Source: an uncultured Oxalobacteraceae bacterium (GTDB taxonomy: Bacteria; Pseudomonadota; Gammaproteobacteria; Burkholderiales; Burkholderiaceae). Taken from it: 23,575 nt of DNA. Under the pieces are notes generated by a model. The model saw only the letters and a list, made by a program, of their open reading frames with translations. It was not told the DNA's origin and did no database searches. This document shows positions 1 through 8,547 of this stretch, piece after piece. The translations under genes and the position numbers were made by a program. Every line of letters begins with the position of its first letter. Positions within the stretch are counted from its first letter, which is position 1. The DNA is taken from the NCBI GenBank assembly GCA_946479705.1, contig CAMLHI010000009.1, positions 1 to 23,575 of the forward strand. Reading direction: 5' to 3'.

Positions 1-874
1 TGACCTTGCCATTGACATTGTCGTCGGTCGCGGCCGAATGCAGCAGCGCCTGCGTTCCAACGCGGACAATGCCAAGGTCCTTGGCCGGTACCACGACCTC
101 GGCCCAGACGGTGCGCAGGTCCGACAGGGTAAACACCTTGGTCTCGGCGCCGACCGCTTCGCCCACCGCGATATGCTTGTCGACGATCATGCCGGCAAAC
201 GGCGCCCGCAGTTCGAGCCGGTTGAAGGGCCCCTTGACGGAGCCGCCGGCGCCGAACGCGATCAGTTTCTGGCGCGCGTTTTGCACGGCAATATCCGCCT
301 CCTGCCATTCCTGCTGAGCCTTGAGATAGTCCTGGCGCGCGGAGATCTTGTCTTCCCAGAGCTTCTTTTCCGCGAGGTAGACGGTATGGGCGAGTTCCGC
401 GCGCTTGATCGCCGCCGCCAGGGTGCTGCGCTGTTCGGAAATCTCGGCACTTGCCACCACGGCGAGCAGTTCTCCCTGCCGGACTTGCTGGCCCAGGTTG
501 GCAGCGACACTTTCGACGATGCCGTCCACCCTCGGGGTGACGTGCGCGGTCCTGTCTTCATTGAACTTGACCTCGCCAGGCATTCTGATAAAGGTGTCCA
601 GCCGTACGGGACCGGCGACGCGCACGGCGATGTCGGCCGCGGCGATCTGGGCCTCGGTGAACGCAATGACCTGGTTGTCTACCGGCCCGTCGTGGGCGTG
701 CTCTTTCTCTGTGGCAGTTCCGGGCTTTTCGCCTTTGGTTTCCGCTGCCTGGTCCTCATGCTGGTCCGGTGCCGTTGCGGGCGTTGCAAATCGATCCTTC
801 AACGCCAGTCCGCCGCCAAAAATAAGGGCCGCGCCCAACATTGCAGCGATGGTGATTTTTTGGTGCCTGTTCAT
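1..874 (-). CDS. czcB: RND efflux periplasmic adaptor, CzcB-like (partial, 3' end off window)
   Basis: Membrane-fusion protein that links an inner-membrane RND pump (CzcA) to the outer-membrane channel CzcC for export of Co/Zn/Cd. Read from ATG at 874, it starts with a short basic stretch and a hydrophobic segment (about residues 7-25), then a charged, His-containing linker (EKEHAHDG). A barrel-sandwich (lipoyl-like) hybrid follows, with the typical phrases VDGIVESV and RAPFAGMIVDKH on either side of a helical hairpin of roughly 80 residues. About 291 codons are inside the window; the family is usually 380-520 aa, so the C-terminal end and presumably czcA lie to the left. The ATG overlaps the czcC stop in an ATGA, which indicates translational coupling. 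Confidence 0.88.
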   Translation of the reverse strand, partial: MNRHQKITIAAMLGAALIFGGGLALKDRFATPATAPDQHEDQAAETKGEKPGTATEKEHAHDGPVDNQVIAFTEAQIAAADIAVRVAGPVRLDTFIRMPGEVKFNEDRTAHVTPRVDGIVESVAANLGQQVRQGELLAVVASAEISEQRSTLAAAIKRAELAHTVYLAEKKLWEDKISARQDYLKAQQEWQEADIAVQNARQKLIAFGAGGSVKGPFNRLELRAPFAGMIVDKHIAVGEAVGAETKVFTLSDLRTVWAEVVVPAKDLGIVRVGTQALLHSAATDDNVNGKV

Positions 875-2160
875 TGTGGGGCCTGCTTGTAGGAAGTTGG
901 GAACGATGCGTCCGTGGGGCCGATCAGGGCTGCCAAGTCGGCCGCCGCACGATGTGCCTCGGAAATGGCCCGCAAATGCTGGGCTTGCGCCTGAAAGTAG
1001 GTCCGCTGGGCATCGAGCACCTCGAGGAAATTGAACTTGCCAGCCTCAAATCCTTTGCCGGCTGCCTCAAATGCCGACTGGCTACCGGGCAGCACCTTTT
1101 CACGGATGATGCGTTCCTGTTCCAGGGCCGCCGCCAAGCGGCTCGCTGTTTGCGCAACGTCTGCCTGCAGACGCACCCGGCCGGCCTCCAGCTCGGCCCG
1201 TGATTTGTCGATGCGGCGCTCCGCCTCCAGGATGGCGCCCTGGTTGCGATCGAACAGCGGCAACGGCACCGACAGGCCCAGCACGGTTTGGCGCTCTTGC
1301 CCGATGCCCTCGCGCTTTTTCCCAACGATGAGCGACAGGTCCGGGTAGCGCCTGGCCCGTTCGAGCCGGGCAGCGGCGCTGCGCCAGTCCAGGTCGGCCA
1401 TGGCACGCTGCACCAGGGGCGCCGCCGCCAGGCGGTCGGCGATCGCACGTTCGCTGGGCGCGACCGGCAACGCCACATCGGGCGCCGCCAAGGTGCTCGC
1501 GGCGTCGACGTCGCACCCGCACAGTAGCGCCAGTCTGATCCGCGCCTCCTCGCGGTCGCGCCGCGCCTGGACCGCTTCGACTTCAACGTTCGCCTCGGCG
1601 ACGTTCGCCCTGGTTTCTTCAACTGGAGAAATTTTCCCCGACAACACGCGCGCTTTCGCGCTGTTGGTCGATTGCCGTGCCAAATTGCTGACTTGCGTCG
1701 CCAGCTGGAGGCGCTTGTCGGCCAGGTAAGCTTCGTGAAACGCCGCCACCACCTCCGCGCGCACCCGCATGCGGCCAGCTGCCAGATCAGCCGCGGCCAG
1801 ACGCAGTTCCGCCGTGGCCGTGTCGATCCTGGCACTACGCTTGCCTCCCAGCTCGACCGGAAGCGCAAGCTGCAGCGAGGCGCTGCCGCCCTGGTCTTGC
1901 CTGCCTTCGCGCAGGTATTCGAGCGTGGGGTTGGGTCGCGCTCCCGCCTGAACGGTACGGGCCTCCAGCGCCGCAACTTCCGCGCTGAGCACGCGCAGCT
2001 CGCTGTTGTGCTGCTGCGCCTGCTCAATCGCTCTGGACAAGCTCAGTGGGGCGAGCAGGCGCGGTGTGATGACGGTCGCCGCCGAGCCCGGCGCTTGCTG
2101 TGCCGACACAAGCGGCGCCAGCAATGCGGCAGCCAGCATGGGCATGAATAATGCCTTCAT
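871..2160 (-). CDS. czcC: Outer-membrane efflux channel, CzcC-like (TolC family)
   Basis: 429-aa TolC-family outer-membrane factor of a heavy-metal RND pump. A Sec signal peptide is visible at the N-terminus (MKALFMPMLAAALLAPLVSA, cleavage after about residue 20). The body shows two similar Ala/Arg/Glu-rich helical halves, with family-like phrases such as LSLSRAIEQAQQHNSELRV in the first half and LSVPLPLFDRNQGAI and FNFLEVLDAQRTYFQAQ in the second. The length fits CzcC (about 420 aa). The start at 2160 has a GGAG Shine-Dalgarno 8 bases upstream. The gene follows the CzcI-like gene by 80 bases and overlaps czcB by 4 bases, so it belongs to the leftward efflux operon. Confidence 0.9.
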   Translation of the reverse strand: MKALFMPMLAAALLAPLVSAQQAPGSAATVITPRLLAPLSLSRAIEQAQQHNSELRVLSAEVAALEARTVQAGARPNPTLEYLREGRQDQGGSASLQLALPVELGGKRSARIDTATAELRLAAADLAAGRMRVRAEVVAAFHEAYLADKRLQLATQVSNLARQSTNSAKARVLSGKISPVEETRANVAEANVEVEAVQARRDREEARIRLALLCGCDVDAASTLAAPDVALPVAPSERAIADRLAAAPLVQRAMADLDWRSAAARLERARRYPDLSLIVGKKREGIGQERQTVLGLSVPLPLFDRNQGAILEAERRIDKSRAELEAGRVRLQADVAQTASRLAAALEQERIIREKVLPGSQSAFEAAGKGFEAGKFNFLEVLDAQRTYFQAQAQHLRAISEAHRAAADLAALIGPTDASFPTSYKQAPQ

Positions 2161-2240
2161 CCTGAAAACTCCAATTATTTGAAATGGGGGTGCGCGGCCT
2201 GGACCGGCATGGCTGCTCAGGCAGCCCTGGGGACATCGTC

Positions 2241-2570
2241 TCAGGCGCGGTCGGGGCGCGGGGGAACGTCAGGAATAAACGAGTCGATCGGCAGTTCGGG
2301 ATGGGCTATAGGGGCGCCAGTCGGCAACAGTGGCGGCGAAAGGTTGGCATGCGCTACCGAGCCGCTCCAGCCCGCGTGATGGCAGAAGTCACACGCCGCG
2401 CAGCAGCTGCATTCATCGCCGCTTTCGGCCGCGGGCGCTTTCTTGGCTGAATCGCCGTATACCGATGTCCCGGCAGCGACGTCATTGCAGCAGCTGTCGA
2501 TCGCCGCCAGCGTCGATTGCAACGGCAGGATCAACAACAGAATAATTGCAAGGAATCGTTTGAAGCGCAT
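2241..2570 (-). CDS. czcI: CzcI-like small periplasmic metal-resistance protein
   Basis: 109 aa when started at 2570. The N-terminus is a signal peptide (basic MRFKR, hydrophobic LAIILLLILPLQS, likely cleavage after about residue 23). The mature part is rich in Cys and His: C27, C28, then C54, C56, C57, C60, C63, H64, H65. CzcI proteins are short exported proteins encoded directly before czcC and are linked to czc control in Cupriavidus; position and layout match here. Family membership rests on context and overall layout rather than on a strict motif. An in-frame ATG at 2588 is an alternative start; neither has a strong Shine-Dalgarno. The reading frame stays open further upstream (to 2801) but overlaps the CDF gene and is not credible there. 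Confidence 0.65.
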   Translation of the reverse strand: MRFKRFLAIILLLILPLQSTLAAIDSCCNDVAAGTSVYGDSAKKAPAAESGDECSCCAACDFCHHAGWSGSVAHANLSPPLLPTGAPIAHPELPIDSFIPDVPPRPDRA

Positions 2571-2620
2571 CGAGATAGCCAAACCCATCACTTTGGTGCC
2601 GGTATTATAACGAACGATCA

Positions 2621-3244
2621 TCAGGGCGACATGCCGCCCAGTTCGCGCCTGGACTGCGCGACGACGGTGACCGAGGCTTTCAGTGCCAGCACGCCCATGA
2701 TGGCGGCCACGCCAATATCGGGCCAGCTGCTCCCCGTGCCGAATACACCGGCTGCCGCCAGCATGACCACCGCATTTCCGACCATATCGTTGCGCGTGCA
2801 AAGCCAGACCGAGCGCATGTTTGCATCGCCATCCCGGTATGCGTACAACAGCATGCCGACACCACCGTTGGCAGCCAGCGCAAGCAGGCCGACCAGACCC
2901 ATTGTCGCCGGTTCCGGGACAATGCCGGCCGACACGCTCCAGGCGGCTTTACCCAGGACGAACATGCCGTACGCTCCCATGGTCAAACCCTTGAAGAGCG
3001 CCGTACGCGAGCGCCACACAGGTGCCAGTCCGAGCACGAACAAGGACAGGGCGTAATTGCCGGCATCCCCCAGAAAATCAACGGCGTCAGCGAGCAGCGC
3101 CACTGAGCCGGCGTCCAAGCCGGCCACCAGTTCCACGCCGAACATCGCGAAGTTGACCGCGAGCGCAATGGCAAGGGCGCGGCGGTATTTCTTGTCGACC
3201 ACAGGCGTCTTTGACGAGCATGCTGAATCGCAGCAATCGGACAT
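2621..3244 (-). CDS. Cation diffusion facilitator (CDF) transporter, short form
   Basis: 207-aa inner-membrane proton/cation antiporter-type protein that would move divalent metal from cytoplasm to periplasm. About six hydrophobic segments are seen (for example 24-43, 49-73, 113-135, 153-170, 176-195). TM2 carries DxxxD (D56, D60) in LLADAVDFLGD, the usual metal site half. TM5 reads RNDMVGN, with D153 and N157 where many CDFs have HxxxD. The C-terminal cytoplasmic domain of CzcD/FieF (80-100 aa) is missing; the N-terminus has a small Cys cluster (C4, C5, C9). It is the first gene after the MerR-type promoter; AAGG lies 6 bases before ATG 3244. Confidence 0.82.
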   Translation of the reverse strand: MSDCCDSACSSKTPVVDKKYRRALAIALAVNFAMFGVELVAGLDAGSVALLADAVDFLGDAGNYALSLFVLGLAPVWRSRTALFKGLTMGAYGMFVLGKAAWSVSAGIVPEPATMGLVGLLALAANGGVGMLLYAYRDGDANMRSVWLCTRNDMVGNAVVMLAAAGVFGTGSSWPDIGVAAIMGVLALKASVTVVAQSRRELGGMSP

Positions 3245-3273
3245 GGGAAAACCTTGTTCACTTTGATATTGCG

Positions 3274-3305
3274 TATTAGGCAGCCTGTACCCACTATAGG
3301 GTCAA
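3274..3305 (-). promoter_or_regulatory. MerR-type promoter of the CDF-czcICB run with embedded operator
   Basis: On the minus strand -35 TTGACC (3300-3305) and -10 CTAATA (3274-3279) are separated by 20 bp, the over-long spacer typical of MerR-controlled promoters. The spacer holds an imperfect dyad, ACCCTATAGTGGGTACAGG and two further bases (3282-3302), close to the CadR/PbrR operator form as I recall it (ACCCTATAGTGGCTACAGGGT would differ at few positions). The regulator gene starts 27 bases away on the other strand, so it probably also controls itself. Confidence 0.8.
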
Positions 3306-3331
3306 TGGTTTTCTGACGGTGAACGCAAAAA

Positions 3332-3784
3332 ATGACGAAACTTAAGATTGGCGAGCTGGCCGTAGCGGGCGGATGCCAGGTGGAGACGATCCGGTATTAC
3401 GAGCGCGAAGGACTGCTTGCCGCGCCGGCGCGCTCAGCAGGGAACTACCGACTGTATGACGAGGCCGACGCTGAACGCCTTACGTTCATCCGCCATTGCC
3501 GCTCGCTTGGCATGTCGCTGGCGGACGTCCGCCGGCTGCTTCATTTCAGAGATGCACCGGATGAAAATTGCAATGAAGTCAACCTGTTGCTGGATACCCA
3601 TATCGCGCAAATTGGCGATCGCATGAACGAACTCGCCAATCTGCAGCGACAAATGCGGCAATTGCGGTCGCATTGCGACCAGACCCAGGCGGCAAAGCAT
3701 TGCGGGATCCTGCAGGGCCTGACCCGCCCGCATTGCGAGGGAGCCCTCGAGGGGCCGGATGTCGCGGTACCGGATCCTGCGTGA
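3332..3784 (+). CDS. MerR-family Cd(II)/Pb(II)-type regulator (CadR/PbrR group)
   Basis: 150-aa metal-sensing activator. The N-terminal winged helix-turn-helix is clear (LKIGELAVAGGCQVETIRYY, then GNYRLYDEADAERLTFI), followed by a dimerisation helix (about 83-118) and a C-terminal metal loop. The three Cys used for Cd/Pb binding in this group are present: C80 in DENCNE, C115 in SHCDQT and C124 in KHCGIL, with a further C135. It is divergent from the CDF-czcICB run and the operator lies between them, so it most likely activates that run when metal is bound. Its stop is 26 bases from the end of the convergent P-type ATPase gene. Which of Cd, Pb, Zn or Co it senses cannot be read from the sequence. 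Confidence 0.88.
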   Translation: MTKLKIGELAVAGGCQVETIRYYEREGLLAAPARSAGNYRLYDEADAERLTFIRHCRSLGMSLADVRRLLHFRDAPDENCNEVNLLLDTHIAQIGDRMNELANLQRQMRQLRSHCDQTQAAKHCGILQGLTRPHCEGALEGPDVAVPDPA

Positions 3785-3810
3785 GGACCGCCGACGTTCG
3801 ACGCCACCGA

Positions 3811-5934
3811 CTACGCGACTGTTGCGTGCTCTTCGGCCGGAGTCGCCGTACCTGCGGATGTCTCCGCCGACACGTCAGTCGCGTCCTGGTAGGCGAGCAG
3901 TCTTAATGCGTTGACAACGACCAGCAAGGTCGAACCCTCGTGAAACAGCACAGCGGTTCCAATGTTAAGCCCGAAAATCGTCGCAGGGATCAGTACCGCC
4001 ACCACGCCGAGGCTCACCCACAGGTTCTGCTTGATAATGCGGCTGGTACGACGCGACAGCCCGACCGCGAACGGCAGATGCGCCAGGTCGTCGGACATGA
4101 GCGCCACATCAGCGGTCTCCAGCGCTACGTCCGACCCCGCGGCGCCCATCGCGATACCGACCGTCGCGTTGGCCATGGCCGGGGCGTCGTTGACGCCGTC
4201 GCCGACCATCGCCACCTTTCCGTGCTTGTCCCGCAAGGCCTTGATAGCCTCAACTTTTTGCTCGGGCATCAAGTTGCCGCGCGCCTCAGTCAGCCCGACC
4301 GCCTTGGCGACGGCGTCGGCCACTTGCTGGTTGTCGCCGGAGATCATGATGAGCCGCTCGATCCCCAGGGCACGCAATTCGTCCATGACCTTGCACGCTA
4401 CGGGCCGTGGCGTGTCCATGACGCCGATAACACCCAGAAAGCGCGATCCTTTCTGGATCATCATGGTGGTCCGTCCAGTTGCTACCAGGCCGGCATTCGA
4501 TGCGGCGACATCCGCGGGAACAGTCGATCCCGGCTGCTCGGAAAACAGACTTGGCTTGCCGATGACAACCCGTTCCCCGCCCACGATCGCCTGGATTCCC
4601 TTCCCGGTGATGCTCGTCACTTCCGTGGCGGCCAACATCACTGCAGCTGGTCTCAGCCGCTCCTTTGCTCCGGCCACCACGGCCGACGCCAGCGGGTGAT
4701 CGCTGCTCTGCTCGACGGCGAGCGCGACAGACAGCAGTTCTTCCGGCGTCACGCCATCTATGGGCATGACGTCCGTCAGCTTCGGCTTGCCCTCTGTGAG
4801 CGTGCCGGTCTTGTCGAACGCGATCGAAGTAAGCGAGCCCAGGTTTTCCAGCGGTCCGCCGCCCTTGACCATAACTCCGCCGCGCGCGGCACGCGCCACA
4901 CCGCTCAGTACTGCGCTCGGCACGGAGATCGCCAATGCACACGGGCTGGCCGCGACCAAGACCGCCATGGCGCGGTAGAAGCTCACGGAAAATGGCTCAT
5001 CGATGACGAGGCACGCGAGCATCAACAGGCCGACCAGGATTAAAACGGCGGGAACAAAAATCCGCTCGAACCGGTCGGTCCATTGCTGGGTCGGCGAACG
5101 CTGGGCTTCTGCTTCGGCCACCATTTTGACGACGCGCGCCATGGTCGACTGGTCGGCCTTCCTGGCAACCATGACGTCGATCGCACCCGCGCCATTGATT
5201 GTGCCGGCGAACACGCGATGTTCGGCTTTGGCACGGTCGAACGTGGCGATTGCGGCCGAGGGATCCTGAGCGGGCTGTTTCTCCACCGGTACGCTCTCCC
5301 CTGTCACCGGTGCCTGATTGACGCTGGTGGTGCCGACGGTGACGATTCCATCGGCCGGCAGGCGTTCGTTCGGACGCACCACGATGACATCACCCACCTG
5401 CAGTTCGGCCACAGGGACTTCGACGACGGCGCCGTCGCGCCTGACGTTTGCCGTTTCGGGCGCGAGCTCGGCCAGCGCCTCGATCGCGCGGCGCGCCCTG
5501 CCCATCGCATAGTGCTCCAGGGAGTGACCAAGGCTGAACAGGAAGAGCAGCAAGGCCCCTTCCGCCCATTCGCCCAATGCGGCGGCGCCGATCGCCGCGA
5601 CCAGCATCAGCGTGTCGATTTCGAACCGGCGCGCAAGCAGGTTACCGACGGCTTCCTTCAGGGTGAAATAGCCCCCGAAGAAGTAGGAGATAACGAACAA
5701 CGTGATCGGCAACCAGCCGCCGGCCTGCCCGCTGCGCGCGACAATCCAGCCGCCCAGCAGGAAGAGGCCAGCGAGCGCCACGAAAACCAGCTCGGTCTTC
5801 GCTCCGAAGACGCCTCCATGTGCATGACCGCTCTCATCATGGCCGGCGCCATGGTTTGCCGCATCGTCGTCATGTGCCGGATTCGCGTGCGAGCCTGGTG
5901 CGGGCCGCCGACTGAGGGTTTTTTGATTTTCCAT
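3811..5934 (-). CDS. czcP: P1B-4-type heavy-metal ATPase, CzcP-like
   Basis: 707-aa inner-membrane P-type ATPase. All core motifs are present: TGES (211-214), phosphorylation site DKTGT (374-378), SDHP (413-414 for HP), GDGVND (578-583). The transport motif is SPC (330-332) rather than CPC, and the last membrane helix has HEGST (665-669). SPC plus HEG(G/S)T defines subgroup P1B-4, whose members export Co, Zn, Cd or Fe; CzcP of Cupriavidus belongs there. There is no CxxC domain; instead a His/Asp-rich tail (residues about 15-42) precedes the first helix. The frame extends to a GTG at 5985, but the predicted promoter lies too close to it, so ATG 5934 is preferred. No MerR-type operator is seen in front. 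Confidence 0.88.
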   Translation of the reverse strand: MENQKTLSRRPAPGSHANPAHDDDAANHGAGHDESGHAHGGVFGAKTELVFVALAGLFLLGGWIVARSGQAGGWLPITLFVISYFFGGYFTLKEAVGNLLARRFEIDTLMLVAAIGAAALGEWAEGALLLFLFSLGHSLEHYAMGRARRAIEALAELAPETANVRRDGAVVEVPVAELQVGDVIVVRPNERLPADGIVTVGTTSVNQAPVTGESVPVEKQPAQDPSAAIATFDRAKAEHRVFAGTINGAGAIDVMVARKADQSTMARVVKMVAEAEAQRSPTQQWTDRFERIFVPAVLILVGLLMLACLVIDEPFSVSFYRAMAVLVAASPCALAISVPSAVLSGVARAARGGVMVKGGGPLENLGSLTSIAFDKTGTLTEGKPKLTDVMPIDGVTPEELLSVALAVEQSSDHPLASAVVAGAKERLRPAAVMLAATEVTSITGKGIQAIVGGERVVIGKPSLFSEQPGSTVPADVAASNAGLVATGRTTMMIQKGSRFLGVIGVMDTPRPVACKVMDELRALGIERLIMISGDNQQVADAVAKAVGLTEARGNLMPEQKVEAIKALRDKHGKVAMVGDGVNDAPAMANATVGIAMGAAGSDVALETADVALMSDDLAHLPFAVGLSRRTSRIIKQNLWVSLGVVAVLIPATIFGLNIGTAVLFHEGSTLLVVVNALRLLAYQDATDVSAETSAGTATPAEEHATVA

Positions 5935-5995
5935 TTTTTTGAAGCCTAGACGAAGTTGGAACAAGCGACGTTGCTTGGATTCCACAATGCAACCC

Positions 5996-6024
5996 AGTCT
6001 AGAGGGGCGTTGGAGCTATGTCAG
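5996..6024 (-). promoter_or_regulatory. Possible sigma-70 promoter of the P1B-4 ATPase
   Basis: Minus strand CTGACA (6019-6024), 17-bp spacer, TAGACT (5996-6001). The expected transcript start is near 5989, which supports translation from ATG 5934 rather than GTG 5985. Match is moderate and unconfirmed. Confidence 0.35.
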
Positions 6025-6080
6025 TGCGTCATCGAACCGTCATGGCGAGCCCAGCGGTCCCAAGCTTGTTTCCCAGGTCG

Positions 6081-7559
6081 TCAGCGCTGAATTTGTTGGA
6101 GCTTGCTTTGATGCCACGAACGGTGGCCACCGACGACTGGCGCGCGGCACATTTGACCTAGCAAATCCGTGGCGGGCGTGAAAATCGTCGGATCCCCATC
6201 TCTCGAATCGGCATTGGCAAGCACCCAGTGCGTTACGGCGTCTGGCGCCGTTGGATTGGTGTCCCAGCTCATGTCGGCACTACCGGCATTGCTTGACTCC
6301 TTGCTCAACGCATCGTAGCTGGCCAAGCAAACGCTCGCAAAAATGTGCGCGAGCATCCACTCCTTGCGCTCAACGGACCAGTCCTCGGGATACGGCGCGG
6401 GACGTGCCTGCAGCCATCCCAGGATGCCGTAGTACAGCCCATTCTTTTGCGTATCCAGATACCGTGGCGTGCCGCGCCCCTCCCAAAGCATGCGCCACCG
6501 GATGTACGCCGCAGCCTTGTCGCAAAAACTAGCCGACTTGGCGCCGCGCATGTCCCACCAGATATGCTGGCACGCAGCGCTGACACAGGAACGGTGCGCG
6601 CCCAGCTTGCGCCATATTCTGCGCCGGATAGCCCGATAGACCGTCGTCGCAAGACTCATCTCGTCTGCGGCCAGGAATCTTGTTGGTAACACGCCTGGGT
6701 AAAAATGTTCGTGCAGGCTCTCTTCACTGCCGCGGCAGCCGCAGCGCGCCTTGGAAATCCCCGCCAACGGCAGGCTGGATTGTCCTTGCTCACACGAAAC
6801 CTCGGCCACGACTTGCCCGATGAAATCGAGGTATTCGGCAGACTGTTGCTGTTCAGTGGGGAGCGTGCGCAGGCTGGTGCAATGCCCGGTAATCGTAGGG
6901 ACGGGCTGGGAACCTTTCGTCAAAGTGGCATAGCCGGCCACATACCTGCGCATCATGCGGATCCGCGCGGCCTGGTCGTCGCGCACGCCTGGAATCCAGG
7001 AGCGGGCGTTGCGCAGCCTGGTCGCGAGATCGAGCTGACAGTTGGGGCACCGGAATGGATTGTCGAAGGTGCGCGTATTCAGCGTGAAAGGGATCGTCCC
7101 GTCACAAAATGTACATCTGGTCAGGAGCGGCCGGTTGTGGATCGGGCATTGGGTCACCATGTGCATTTGCGTCACCGGAACATGCAGTCCCCATGCCATA
7201 CACAGTTCGCACCATTTGAGCGTTGTAGTGCCAGAGTCAGTGTGCGTTGAGTCAGCGTTTAGGAATGCACCGACCACCGTAGCCACATCGGTTTGAAGCG
7301 CGCTTGCGATTGCCTGTAGATCGAAAAAGCGTTGATCGCGCAGATCGACGTTCAACTTCTGCATCAGCGTCTTGCGGCCCCCGCAGGTCCGGCTGATAAA
7401 TTGTGCCGCAATGTCTCGCGCGCTCAAGGCGTTGAGCATCGCAAACTTCATGAGTAGTCCGAAAGCGGAATCGTGTCCGGTCAACCATTCAGTTCGCCAG
7501 CACCATTGCGGCTGCTTGAGCGCCAAAGTGTCTTCGAAGATCTTCACGGCTAAGTCCAC
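6081..7559 (-). CDS. tniQ: TniQ/TnsD-family target-selection protein
   Basis: 492-aa protein that in Tn7-like elements chooses the target site and recruits the ATPase TnsC. Visible support is the Cys/His array typical of TniQ: C117-x2-C120, C138-x2-H141 (CPIHNRPL), C149-x2-C152, C171-x2-C174, which are two zinc-ribbon-like knuckles. The N-terminal 100 residues and the long C-terminal part would match the TnsD layout (about 500 aa), but I recognise no finer motif. GTG 7559 is used as start because it overlaps the tnsC stop by 10 bases, as in a coupled operon. No tnsE follows; the next gene is the metal ATPase. The attachment site it recognises cannot be told from the window. Confidence 0.8.
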   Translation of the reverse strand: MDLAVKIFEDTLALKQPQWCWRTEWLTGHDSAFGLLMKFAMLNALSARDIAAQFISRTCGGRKTLMQKLNVDLRDQRFFDLQAIASALQTDVATVVGAFLNADSTHTDSGTTTLKWCELCMAWGLHVPVTQMHMVTQCPIHNRPLLTRCTFCDGTIPFTLNTRTFDNPFRCPNCQLDLATRLRNARSWIPGVRDDQAARIRMMRRYVAGYATLTKGSQPVPTITGHCTSLRTLPTEQQQSAEYLDFIGQVVAEVSCEQGQSSLPLAGISKARCGCRGSEESLHEHFYPGVLPTRFLAADEMSLATTVYRAIRRRIWRKLGAHRSCVSAACQHIWWDMRGAKSASFCDKAAAYIRWRMLWEGRGTPRYLDTQKNGLYYGILGWLQARPAPYPEDWSVERKEWMLAHIFASVCLASYDALSKESSNAGSADMSWDTNPTAPDAVTHWVLANADSRDGDPTIFTPATDLLGQMCRAPVVGGHRSWHQSKLQQIQR

Positions 7560-8536
7560 TGCGGCAACGGAAGTCCCAGCCTGATCTCTTCACAGGCGAG
7601 CACATAAGTTGACTCGAGCACGGCCTGGTCCCAGATTGCCGGCGAAAAATCGAATTCCTCACTGTCATGCTCGTAGTGCTCGGAGAGCGCGAACTCAACG
7701 GCCCTGGCGAAATACGCCATCGGGATTTCGATGGGGGCAGGAAGCCCGGCCGCGTTGTGAGCGCGTTCGAAAGCTTGCCAGAGTGCATTGCCTTGGTCGG
7801 CCAGCCGCAAGTTGGCGGAAAAGGCGCGCGGATAGAAAAAACGAGTAAACGTCCATGCGCTATCGGTCGGGTAGCAGGATTGGTCGTAAGCGAGCAGGCA
7901 CGTCGCAACGTCCTGCGCCGAGCGCAGCCCGCCGAAACGCATTTCCGTCACCATGAAGCGCAGCACGATCTGGGTGTCGCGAGATTGCCGTAGGGCGGAT
8001 TTCTGGTCGAGAATCTGCGGCTGGCCCACCAGGATGGTGATCATCCGTATGCCTATTTGCTCCAGCTGGTCGTGCACGTCACGCAGCCATTCATATTCGA
8101 TGACCTGTAGCTTCTGGGCCTCATCCGCGAAAAAAACGATCCAGTCCTTGCCTGCCCGGTCTGCGACCTGCTTGATGAATTCGATCAGGCGGATTCGCTT
8201 TCGGGAGATTCTGCCGGCCTGCGGTTCGTTGTGGCCAACGGCGCCCAGCAACGCGCACAGAAAGGCATCCTCGGAACCGGACTTGTGCGTTTGGCAGCGA
8301 AAGTTGATACAGATAGCGCCGGGGAATACCTCGTTCAGGTAACGAATTACGTACTTGATCGCCGACGTTTTGCCAAAGCGCGGATAGCCATACAGAATCG
8401 CGCCCGGACTGCGAAGGCGGATCTGCTTGACGATTCTTCCAGTGACTTCGTCGATCGTCGGGGTAGGCACCAGATAGCGCTTCCGGATGATGGGATGCTC
8501 TTCGACATTGATCGGACGCTGAAAGGTCATCGCCAT
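7550..8536 (-). CDS. tniB: AAA+ ATPase regulator of transposition, TnsC/TniB
   Basis: 328-aa AAA+ ATPase that links the target selector (TniQ) with the transposase (TnsB). Walker A is GYPRFGKTS (50-58), Walker B is IVFFADEAQ (133-141), and a sensor-1-like stretch ITILVGQP follows (167-174). Size and motifs fit TniB/TnsC of Tn7-like and Tn5053-like elements. The frame is open far upstream, but ATG 8536 has a strong Shine-Dalgarno (GGGAGG, 6 bases) and lies 11 bases after the tnsB stop, so it is taken as start. The stop overlaps tniQ. Confidence 0.88.
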   Translation of the reverse strand: MAMTFQRPINVEEHPIIRKRYLVPTPTIDEVTGRIVKQIRLRSPGAILYGYPRFGKTSAIKYVIRYLNEVFPGAICINFRCQTHKSGSEDAFLCALLGAVGHNEPQAGRISRKRIRLIEFIKQVADRAGKDWIVFFADEAQKLQVIEYEWLRDVHDQLEQIGIRMITILVGQPQILDQKSALRQSRDTQIVLRFMVTEMRFGGLRSAQDVATCLLAYDQSCYPTDSAWTFTRFFYPRAFSANLRLADQGNALWQAFERAHNAAGLPAPIEIPMAYFARAVEFALSEHYEHDSEEFDFSPAIWDQAVLESTYVLACEEIRLGLPLPQWT

Positions 8537-8547
8537 GGCTGCCCTCC

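Noticed and set aside
38..892. 284-codon plus-strand frame opposite czcB
   Set aside because: Antisense shadow of a high-GC gene; the minus strand encodes a clear adaptor protein.
3940..5949. Long plus-strand frames opposite the P1B-4 ATPase
   Set aside because: No recognisable protein; the opposite strand carries all P-type ATPase motifs.
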